A stretch of DNA of 64,000 bases from Mytilus trossulus (Eukaryota > Mollusca > Bivalvia > Mytilida > Mytilidae): the NCBI RefSeq assembly GCF_036588685.1, contig NC_086377.1:73972283-74036282 (forward strand), read 5' to 3'. The notes beneath the pieces are model-generated. The model did not search any database. It saw only the letters and a program-made list of their open reading frames with translations, and was not told the origin of the DNA. The position numbers were made by a program, and so were the translations under genes. Shown one piece after another: positions 63,201 to 64,000 of this stretch (position 1 is its first letter; each line of letters starts with the position of its first letter).

Positions 63201-63457
63201 ATTTCCCAAGCTTTGCCGACATAGCAGGAGAATTGACCCATATATATATATAAACATGTGCTATTTCTTTTCTTTAAAATAAACGGACATACTTGACGCC
63301 ATTTATTAAAGATACTCCGGAAGAATACTATAAAATAGTAAGAATTTGATTTTTTAACTACTCCTAAATTTGCAGATCTTATTATAAATGCTTATACAGT
63401 TTTATATGATTTTATTTTCAGGTCAGGAGAAGAAAACAAGTGAAATCTAGTGAGTAA
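217..63457 (+). CDS. Ankyrin-Roc-COR-death domain (ROCO family) protein, 17 coding exons
   Basis: Joined by splice sites and phase, the exons encode about 1,074 residues if the single-base frame problem in exon 13 is bridged. Order: start peptide 1-6, ankyrin repeats about 7-204, lysine/glutamate-rich linker 205-259, Roc GTPase about 285-600, COR about 690-960, death domain about 980-1063. Roc motifs seen: P-loop GQFSVGKST (291-299), DFGGQ (466-470), THKD (546-549). ROCO proteins bind GTP and dimerise through COR; DAPK1 has the same ankyrin-Roc-COR-death order behind a kinase. No kinase or LRR exon is visible here, although the gene could extend upstream of the window. A role in apoptosis or innate immune scaffolding is inferred from the family. 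Read literally, the frame ends at TAA 56341-56343 after about 584 residues, so this could be a pseudogene, an assembly error or a frameshifting gene. Confidence 0.85.
235..1545 (+). repeat. 14-bp minisatellite and duplicated intron block, copies 1 and 2
   Basis: After each start-exon copy comes a block with runs of tcatgtgacctatg, the segment ttgtctataaattgtaca, and 'agatacagg..gtagtattctcagagtcagtcag'. The blocks end in gactacagtgaacagaattt (about 811-830; a diverged version at 1513-1532). Copy 1 spans about 235-840 and copy 2 about 1006-1545. The interval 846-982 is plain AT-rich intron. Confidence 0.75.
983..1005 (+). pseudogene. Degenerate copy of the start exon
   Basis: The segment atttaaaagcaagttggaa matches exon 1 but the ATG has become AAA. 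The acceptor has lost one G (caag for cagg), so AG splicing would give 23 nt and break the frame. The donor gtaagattttcttctt is kept. It is probably a dead duplicate. Confidence 0.6.
1546..2344. other. Intron, AT-rich, no gene
   Basis: No coding signal. Small features only: a CRE-like tgacgtca at 2014-2021 and a perfect hairpin caaggcca/tggccttg with loop aaa at 2052-2070. Neither is evidence of a promoter on its own. Confidence 0.6.
2345..3405. repeat. Dispersed repeat A, copy 1
   Basis: It opens with a ggcggcggcg stretch and 'gacctggatgcttcatactttgtat', then several roughly 145-bp internal subunits containing gaccttgacctcattttca. It closes with 'ggactatcaacataa...ggcgagaca'. A second copy at 37890-39045 has the same order, which defines the family. 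It is probably a non-autonomous mobile element of molluscs; no open frame was seen. Confidence 0.75.
3406..5864. other. Intron with SINE-like fragments
   Basis: About 3706-3800 is a piece of the family seen complete at 40670-41040 (gtcaaagagacaacaaccc). About 4436-4590 and, inverted, 5740-5835 carry the 'ggagatggggtatgattgcca' type of mussel repeat. A 160-codon minus-strand frame at 3885-4367 is hydrophobic and AT-driven with no recognisable domain, so I do not call it a gene. Confidence 0.6.
5865..5888 (+). pseudogene. Third copy of the start exon, acceptor lost
   Basis: The 24 nt are identical to exon 1, including ATG at 5871 and the donor gtaagt, but the acceptor cag has become cat. It cannot be used as an internal exon. 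It could serve as a first exon if transcription starts just upstream, giving the same MASWDK peptide with a much shorter first intron to exon 2 at 6851. Confidence 0.55.
5889..6303 (+). repeat. 14-bp minisatellite block, copy 3
   Basis: It has the same layout as the blocks after the first two start-exon copies: tcatgtgacctatg runs, gtacataaagatacaggtgt, and the closing gactacagtgaacagaattt. It shows that exon plus intron were duplicated together. Confidence 0.75.
6304..6850. other. Intron with inverted SINE-like fragment
   Basis: About 6440-6590 (gttgaaggctgtacggtgac ... gcaatcatacca) is an inverted member of the short dispersed family also seen at 4436 and 5740. The rest is AT-rich intron leading to the acceptor tttgcttacag. 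Confidence 0.55.
6851..6943 (+). CDS. Exon 2, first ankyrin repeat
   Basis: It is 93 nt, phase 0 at both ends, acceptor ttgcttacag and donor gtaagt. It encodes residues 7-37: KLLTAAENGNIKEVELCVKN, then GANLECRTDDY. The A-A-G-N-V-K-GA spacing is the second half of an ankyrin repeat (helices plus the GA turn). It joins exon 3 (V-G-M-T-P-L) in frame, which completes the ankyrin register. Confidence 0.85.
7037..8545 (+). repeat. 48-bp minisatellite
   Basis: About 24 units in the order catgtgacataacaatgtcc, ctcttataccatgtatactc, cacaccag. The first unit (about 7040) and the last ones (from about 8220) lack the 9-bp ccatgtata and are about 39 bp, so the 48-mer looks like a 39-mer with a 9-bp insertion. 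Because 48 is 16 codons, both strands appear open over long stretches; none of these frames is a gene. Confidence 0.95.
8539..8646 (+). repeat. Old relative of the 355-bp satellite, embedded
   Basis: The piece 'tgcaccagat..ggatttcgacaataaatg' followed by tcttcagtgatgctcgagg sits inside a minisatellite unit. Its spacing matches the head of the 355-bp family (tttcgtctacataagactca then tcagtgacgctc) at lower identity. Copies also occur at about 12885-13025 and 14866-15006. Confidence 0.6.
8647..8765 (+). repeat. 39-bp minisatellite, type A
   Basis: Three units of the form 'caacaccaacatgtgacata' plus 'gcaatgacactcttata'. It is the same family as the 39-bp arrays at 12453-13530 and 14434-15700, interrupted here by the satellite insertion. 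Confidence 0.85.
8766..12452 (+). repeat. 355-bp satellite array, ten units plus a partial
   Basis: Units begin with atagttatcaaacgtaccag at 8764, 9119, 9474, 9829, 10184, 10539, 10894, 11249, 11604 and 11959. A 146-bp partial starts at 12307. Copies differ by only a few bases; the tenth has a 7-bp deletion near 12093. I recognise this as a widespread mussel repeat. Each copy has an 80-codon frame that begins at TTG, not ATG, and runs to a TAA. Identity between copies comes from recent array growth, so the frame is not evidence of a gene. Confidence 0.95.
12453..13530 (+). repeat. 39-bp minisatellite, type A, with an embedded older element
   Basis: Units 'catgtgacatagcaatgaca' plus 'ctcttatagtcaacaccaa' vary by a few bases each. 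An old relative of the 355-bp family lies at about 12885-13025 (tcttcagtgatgctcgagg), ending at agacacata where the minisatellite resumes. Confidence 0.9.
13531..14433 (+). repeat. 355-bp satellite, second cluster
   Basis: One unit tail, two further units and a partial, produced by the 1,981-bp duplication. It carries the same 7-bp deletion and the same cgacacagtgg variant as 12090-12305. Confidence 0.95.
14434..15700 (+). repeat. 39-bp minisatellite, type A, second block
   Basis: Down to about 15511 this is the duplicate of 12453-13530. After that it continues with further type A units (caacaccaacatgtgac) to about 15700. Confidence 0.9.
15774..20420 (+). repeat. 39-bp minisatellite, type B, about 119 units
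   Basis: Unit: tattacccttatactcacca then caaacatacaccattgcta. Variants (ctccccac, acacatcac, cttttact) recur in blocks. The copy number is the length divided by 39. Aligned by eye, about 27 of 39 positions match type A, so the two share an origin. The unit is 13 codons, so all + frames and some minus frames are open, up to 1,577 codons. The peptides are simple echoes of the DNA and this is not a gene. Confidence 0.97.
21079..21180 (+). CDS. Exon 3, ankyrin repeat
   Basis: 102 nt, phase 0, acceptor tgatattacag, donor gtaatg. It encodes residues 38-71: VGMTPLMWAADRGHLEVVTY, then LVSHGSQLDATDTY. It fits the ankyrin consensus (G-TPL-AA--GH--VV--L---G) but has one codon more than the 33 of its sister exons. 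Confidence 0.92.
21522..21555 (+). repeat. Interstitial telomeric repeat (TTAGGG)5 TTAG
   Basis: Five full ttaggg units and a ttag interrupt the duplicated intron text between agtgggg and tcttatttttcttg. The other unit copies read agtggggtcttatttttctt without a break at the same place. Confidence 0.95.
22005..22103 (+). CDS. Exon 4, ankyrin repeat
   Basis: 99 nt, phase 0, donor gtaaag. It encodes residues 72-104, RGMTPLMLAAVGGRLEMVTY then LVTHGSQLDATSK. AVGG and the ending ATS- are shared with exon 6. The usual histidine of the GH turn is arginine here. Confidence 0.92.
22733..22831 (+). CDS. Exon 5, ankyrin repeat
   Basis: 99 nt, phase 0, donor gtatga. It encodes residues 105-137, YGMTPLMFAAGRGHLEVVTY then LVTHGSQLDATDE. 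RGH and ATD- are shared with exon 3. Confidence 0.92.
23623..23721 (+). CDS. Exon 6, ankyrin repeat
   Basis: 99 nt, phase 0, donor gtaatg. It encodes residues 138-170, NGMTPLMWAAVGGHLEVVTY then LVTHGSQLDATSN. It pairs with exon 4 by AVGG and ATS-. Because all four sister exons are phase 0, skipping or repeating any of them keeps the frame. Confidence 0.92.
24490..24591 (+). CDS. Exon 7, last clear ankyrin repeat
   Basis: 102 nt, phase 0, acceptor atattgttatag, donor gtaaca. It encodes residues 171-204: SGQTALHYAAQDGRIDVTKC, then LIDQGCSPWVKSKQ. It is a canonical repeat with TALHYAA, unlike the TPLMxAA of exons 3-6, so it lies outside the recent duplication. Confidence 0.92.
24592..26225. repeat. 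Intron with dispersed repeat B, copy 1 (about 24880-25770)
   Basis: It begins near gatgtcgtcgtctgcgtcat and contains three or four internal units such as 'ggttgggattgattttgggg' and 'aggggccaaaaaagggccaa'. It ends near gatcacaatccaaatgcaga. A relative lies at 49360-50345. About 25780-26225 is AT-rich intron with no gene. Confidence 0.75.
26226..30790 (+). repeat. 29-bp minisatellite
   Basis: Unit: accaatcatacactaccaac then ataccttcc, about 29 bp, with many substitutions and shortened units. The + strand is almost free of G. Larger blocks also repeat, for example the text around 28795-28960 and 30290-30450. Open frames here (such as 27698-28036) are repeat echoes. Confidence 0.93.
30791..33660 (+). 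repeat. 59-bp minisatellite
   Basis: Unit: aaaactaccatctaatcata, ctccagcaacacaccttaca, ccaatcatacattattaac. It shares 'ccaatcatacac' with the 29-bp array and looks like a diverged dimer of it. Between about 31650 and 33400 the copies are nearly identical; the ends are degenerate. Confidence 0.93.
33923..34012 (+). CDS. Exon 8, end of ankyrin region and charged linker
   Basis: 90 nt, phase 0, acceptor gattgtatttcag, donor gtaaat. It encodes residues 205-234: GKTPYDLVKIGSYDDEDKKR, then KKEEVMDFLK. GKTPYDLVKIG is a capping ankyrin half; the rest is a charged helix, possibly a coiled coil. Confidence 0.88.
34247..37270. repeat. Dispersed repeat C, copy 1, with about 500-bp internal units
   Basis: It starts agctcacctggcccaaaggg and ends gtgagcgacacaagctctcg then agagcctctag. 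This is a frame I recognise from many bivalve sequences. Internal units restart at ttctcctctgaaac near 34330, 34670, 35170, 35670 and 36165, so most are about 500 bp. About 36480-36700 is a different fragment (gggcgggcgggtgggcgg) inserted in it. Confidence 0.8.
37275..37870. repeat. Dispersed repeat E, copy 1
   Basis: It has the 'gggacatattatggtatac' opening and 'gtctgtctgtctgtccggca', then three units around tcgcaccataacttgagaac or gcgccgtatctcaaaaa. A relative with gggacgtattatggtatacc lies at 54990-55380. Confidence 0.65.
37890..39045. repeat. Dispersed repeat A, copy 2
   Basis: It begins tctcgcctgtgacgaaagtc and ends caggcgagacatttcagcgg, so the outer nine bases are inverted (tctcgcctg / caggcgaga). 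Inside are about five units of roughly 145 bp built on gaccttgacctcattttcat and aatgattgtaaggtgtacat. Confidence 0.8.
39060..39392. repeat. Right end of a repeat C element
   Basis: It contains gaatatgcacatagaccaag then gtgagcgacacaggctcttt and a closing gactctagtt, matching the right end of repeat C at 37225-37272. The left part is absent or displaced by the repeat A and E insertions. Confidence 0.6.
39393..40669. other. Intron with one short dispersed repeat
   Basis: AT-rich with no coding signal. About 40290-40460 is a common mussel short repeat (gccatggcgttgtcagtttg, gactgtccctttggtgtctt). About 40530-40660 repeats ttgctcaact/ttgagttgag words. Confidence 0.55.
40670..41040. repeat. SINE-like dispersed repeat
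   Basis: It carries aaattgagaatggaaatggg, gtcaaagagacaacaaccca, ccggaggcgtccttcagctg and ggccagaggctcctgactct in order. I recognise it as an abundant mussel repeat. Fragments occur at 3706-3800 and 41620-42062. Confidence 0.7.
41258..41333 (+). CDS. Exon 9, linker
   Basis: 76 nt, starts phase 0 and ends phase 1, acceptor tttcttttgtag, donor gtaatt. It encodes residues 235-259: TVMSKTSPEVTPDTHLQEPA, then APVVE. It is a Pro/Thr/Ser-rich, probably disordered, linker between the ankyrin block and Roc. Confidence 0.8.
41620..42062. repeat. Palindromic pair of SINE-like repeats
   Basis: 41620-41790 reads forward (acgaatggaaacggggaatg ... cttcagctggcccctaaag). 41795-42062 reads as the inverse of the same family (aagtcaggagcctctggcct ... 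cattccccatttccattctc). They meet near gcgcctgtccc. Confidence 0.7.
42584..43790. mobile_element. Inverted-repeat transposon 1 (CAGGGGTTAA ends)
   Basis: The left end gcaggggttaaaaaat...cactagccc is inverted at the right end, gggctagtgag...ttcttaacccctg. Both sides are flanked by accag (42579-42583 and 43791-43795), so a 5-bp target duplication is likely. No transposase frame was seen. The CAG-type ends resemble hAT elements, but hAT normally makes 8-bp duplications. Confidence 0.75.
43995..44897. mobile_element. Inverted-repeat transposon 2 (CAGRCCTC ends)
   Basis: The left end caggcctctacc...acaataactttttttcaacttgtcc is inverted at the right end, ggacaagcgttattttcgag then gtctg. It is flanked by cacat (43990-43994, 44898-44902). 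Both subterminal zones are rich in acttgtcc/ggacaagt words, which are possible transposase-binding sites. It has no coding capacity. Confidence 0.72.
47745..47987 (+). CDS. Exon 10, Roc domain start with P-loop
   Basis: 243 nt, phase 1 in and phase 1 out. The acceptor is an 18-T run plus ttag; the donor is gtgagaaag. It encodes residues 260-340. RCMVTGQFSVGKSTLVKLL carries the Walker A motif G291-S298 (GQFSVGKS), with K297 and S298 the expected nucleotide- and Mg-binding residues. The preceding segment (SAMLNRLLGKGSYESFDMR) is the usual lead-in of invertebrate ROCO proteins. Read without splicing, the frame runs on to a stop at 48070, so retention of this intron would end the protein just after the P-loop. 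Confidence 0.92.
47988..48416. other. Intron, no repeats recognised
   Basis: A 429-bp AT-rich intron with donor gtgaga and acceptor gattttgacag. I see nothing else in it. Confidence 0.7.
48417..48947 (+). CDS. Exon 11, Roc domain middle with DFGGQ motif
   Basis: 531 nt, phase 1 in and out, donor gtaata. It encodes residues 341-517. FWDFGGQYVYLTTHQTFM holds the G3 (DxxG) motif at 466-470, followed by RALFLVVFDGSKDL, the strand after switch II. Between the P-loop and G3 lie about 170 residues, far more than the roughly 50 of a plain Roc domain. The extra part has an acidic run (EEEEE, 376-380), a Ser/Ala-rich stretch (about 388-425) and a basic helix (about 427-458, KQMEKKMRTRMTKEEIRKK). This insertion is probably a flexible loop. 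Confidence 0.92.
48948..49359. other. Intron, plain AT-rich
   Basis: No coding signal and no repeat family recognised here. Confidence 0.6.
49360..50345. repeat. Dispersed repeat B, copy 2
   Basis: It has the same series as 24880-25770: ttgttgtcgtccgattggtt, aataactttagtttaagtaa, repeated 'gctgggattgattttggggg' units and caaaaatttgatcacaatcg (twice). Confidence 0.75.
50780..51992. repeat. Dispersed repeat C, copy 2, with 18-G run
   Basis: It runs from gagcttttctcaccacttgg to gtgagcgacacaggctcttg then agagcctctag. It has two internal units against four or five in copy 1. At 51558-51575 an unbroken run of 18 G replaces sequence that other units read as gcaaatctgacatgggggt. Confidence 0.8.
52131..52293 (+). 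repeat. 30-bp tandem repeat with inverted end
   Basis: Four units (tgtttaaataaatgaggttg ataaagtacc) start at 52131, 52161, 52191 and 52221. A fifth, half unit at 52251 is followed by the reverse complement (actttatcaacctcattttt, 52266-52285), so the end can fold back on the last units. It lies about 60 bp before the exon 12 acceptor. Confidence 0.9.
52351..52457 (+). CDS. Exon 12, Roc domain with THKD motif
   Basis: 107 nt, phase 1 in, phase 0 out, acceptor gattttattttctag, donor gtaagtg. It encodes residues 518-553: VFLQYWVNSILTYCKVVYAG, then IPKILFVATHKDKVLT. THKD (546-549) is the G4 guanine-specificity motif. WVNSI is typical of the helix before it. Confidence 0.92.
52458..56247. other. 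Intron with old repeat fragments
   Basis: About 53040-53165 (gcgcttttctgcatttacct, ttgaagagctatacgtccaa) and 53335-53445 (gcaccagatgaaggtcttaa, tcttcagcgatgtcagaggc) are diverged relatives of the 355-bp family. About 53944-54972 carries ctgttacc words in both orientations. 54990-55380 is a repeat E copy (gtccgtccgtccgtcgtcaa) with two units. Long T and G runs lie near 55535-55570. No exon is supported. Confidence 0.6.
56248..56700 (+). CDS. Exon 13, Roc end to COR start; contains a frame break
   Basis: Acceptor tttttatgtttaacag, donor gtgtgtatg. It enters in phase 0 as ENIEITREELNRGIEELFKD, then HE, and would stop at TAA 56341. From about 56319 the frame one base back continues as HHLVLRPLIFVNAKDQADPE and on through LGKIVYFDTPQLRDNVMINP to RSFIT, ending in the phase 1 that exon 14 needs. 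So the exon is one base short (453 nt, not 454). The break sits at gggaaac, 56313-56319. LSPEQLTDFLHFHHSLGKIV is the winged-helix-like end of Roc/start of COR. Confidence 0.85.
56738..57979. mobile_element. Inverted-repeat element flanked by TA
   Basis: The left end ggactcaaatctatggcggg is inverted at the right end (...ccatagatttgagtcc). TA lies on both sides (56736-56737, 57980-57981). Both terminal zones, roughly 100-150 bp, are clusters of aatctatggc or its complement. The centre is AT-rich with no transposase. The TA target fits Tc1/mariner-type insertion, but the clustered subterminal motif is more like a foldback element. It lies only 37 bp past the exon 13 donor. Confidence 0.8.
57980..60156. 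repeat. Intron with dispersed repeat F (about 58290-59430)
   Basis: The phrase agttatgtccctttataaat near 58303 returns as agttatgccttttacaaatg near 59031. A 170-bp unit (gcaacagtttgtcatcgcaa, aaccacacaacagaatttca) occurs twice, at about 59160 and 59330. The remainder, to the acceptor caatttttatag, is AT-rich with no gene. Confidence 0.6.
60157..60929 (+). CDS. Exon 14, COR domain
   Basis: 773 nt, phase 1 in, phase 0 out, donor gtatgt. It encodes nominal residues 705-962. DVAFWPKENKTRKTFKKMSE then NGMIQKLDLYQIWEQV is the COR pattern (a tryptophan, then G-x-hydrophobic and a strand leading to IW). EYIFDMLIHLDIVSEQRRYD and RLPVENFFVPCMLT match the helical part and the 'xxxPCML' end of the first COR half. 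The second half (PPALPNRLICACLSMWTLKE ... CVEGNKILLHLV) is the beta-rich COR-B. The last 45 residues are rich in Cys (YSCSKLNCF, ECLCEH). COR normally dimerises and couples to Roc. Confidence 0.92.
60930..62090. other. Intron with a SINE-like repeat (about 61645-61945)
   Basis: 61645-61945 carries tgtatgattgccaatgagga, cccataccatatattcaacc and ggctcctgacttgggacagg, a short mussel repeat related to the fragments near 4436. The rest is AT-rich intron. Confidence 0.6.
62091..62121 (+). CDS. Exon 15, 31-nt microexon
   Basis: Acceptor ttttcttatag, donor gtaaat; phase 0 in, phase 1 out. It encodes EQMQCDPSCP (nominal 963-972). It is needed because exon 14 ends in phase 0 and exon 16 starts after phase 1, so 31 nt restores the frame exactly. 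Confidence 0.8.
62122..62685. other. Intron with an inverted fragment of the 355-bp family
   Basis: About 62370-62455 (gtagacgaaacgcacgtctg, then aataatcctggtatctatga) is the reverse complement of the head of the 355-bp family, clearly diverged. Nothing else was recognised. Confidence 0.65.
62686..62957 (+). CDS. Exon 16, death domain
   Basis: 272 nt, phase 1 in, phase 0 out, acceptor tacaacttgtag, donor gtaagc. It encodes nominal residues 973-1063. From CEEDLIHELALRLGMEEIDW through RDIGKNYTGNTQMVKFLTLI to FGDLDKSLQEMKITTHTLCM it has the six-helix death-domain pattern: L--LA--LG---DW--IG, then a hydrophobic helix, then L---L--M. Death domains pair with other death folds in apoptotic and Toll/NF-kB signalling. 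Confidence 0.87.
62958..63421. other. Intron, no features
   Basis: AT-rich, with a short tatatatata run near 63240. No exon or repeat family was recognised. Confidence 0.6.
63422..63457 (+). CDS. Exon 17, probable C-terminal exon
   Basis: Acceptor gattttattttcag; the frame continues from exon 16 as VRRRKQVKSSE and stops at TAA 63455. It is a short basic tail after the death domain. A good donor, gtgagt, lies at 63450, just before the stop, so the transcript could splice onward instead and the protein end differently outside the window. Confidence 0.55.
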   Translation, partial: VRRRKQVKSSE

Positions 63458-64000
63458 ACTGTATCTTAAGATATTCATGTACTTTAAACGAAATCTAGTA
63501 TTTTTGTTTTACTGTACTGTCAACAGAAATGATGCTTAACAGTGACTTTATTAACCCATGGTCAAACGTAGTGTGGGGTTGGCTATAGTGCTGTGTCTGT
63601 CTATTCATTCTTCTTATTAACTAATGTCTTACATTCAGTTTAAAATCATAAAACTGCATATGTTGTCAAGTAATGCACGTATTCTCATAGAAATTAAGTT
63701 GACAGAAGCATAAACATGAATTGTGTTTGTTAATTGTTGTGTTTAGGAAAAACACAAACAGGGTTGATATCGAAAGGGATGTTTTGTCAATTTATGATCA
63801 GTTTTTTTTTACTCTTACTAGACCAATGATTTGGCTTGTGATCATGTATGCCCCTTTGCTTTCTTGTCATTCACTCATAACACATTGTAGTGTGCACTTG
63901 TTAGTATGTGAAGAAAGTAAATTTTCAAAGGCTGTTCACAAGGGAAACAGTATGACAAAAAGGACCTAGAAAAATCCTTGAAAGGTCCATTTTGCCTGAG
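63458..64000. other. Downstream sequence, nothing supported
   Basis: This is the 3' UTR or a further intron. I see no clear aataaa cleavage signal. An 82-codon frame at 63721-63969 has no recognisable domain. Confidence 0.5.

Noticed and set aside
63721..63969. A further exon or small gene
   Set aside because: No recognisable domain, and the phase does not fit a clean splice from 63449 in that frame.

Overview
This is eukaryotic, intron-rich, AT-rich DNA from a bivalve, most likely a mussel of the genus Mytilus. I infer this from one split gene with GT-AG introns of up to 14 kb and from repeat families I recognise from mussel sequence. These include a 355-bp unit with the core cgcgcgtttcgtctacataa and the 'agctcacctggccc...gagcctctag' repeat. 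The species call is from memory, not from a search. There is no sign of bacterial or viral genes.

I can support only one gene. It runs on the + strand through nearly the whole window in 17 coding exons (217 to 63457). The order is: a short start exon, a block of ankyrin-repeat exons (6851-24591), a linker (33923-41333), a Roc GTPase domain (47745 to about 56400), a COR domain (about 56500-60929) and a C-terminal death domain (62686-62957). This resembles the non-kinase part of DAPK1-type ROCO proteins. Intron phases agree at every junction except inside exon 13, where one base is missing relative to the expected frame. That missing base falls exactly at a GGGAAAC heptamer.

The rest is intron and mostly repeats. 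1-6850: three copies of a 24-nt start exon with a 14-bp minisatellite, plus dispersed repeats. 6944-21078: a 14-kb intron made almost wholly of related 48-bp and 39-bp minisatellites, invaded by a 355-bp satellite and carrying a fresh 1,981-bp tandem duplication. 20486-24150: four ankyrin exons inside tandemly duplicated exon-intron units, one of which has gained a telomere-repeat tract. 26226-33660: a 29-bp and then a 59-bp minisatellite. 34247-42062: several dispersed mollusc repeats. 42405-47650: a degenerate minisatellite holding two inverted-repeat transposons. 48948-60156: more dispersed repeats and a 1.24-kb foldback-type element flanked by TA. The long open frames in the minisatellites (up to 1,577 codons) exist because the repeat units are multiples of three. 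They are not genes.

The protein should act as a cytosolic GTPase scaffold. Ankyrin repeats would bind partners, Roc-COR would give GTP-dependent switching and dimerisation, and the death domain would recruit death-fold adaptors in apoptosis or innate immunity. That role comes from the family; nothing in the sequence shows it directly.
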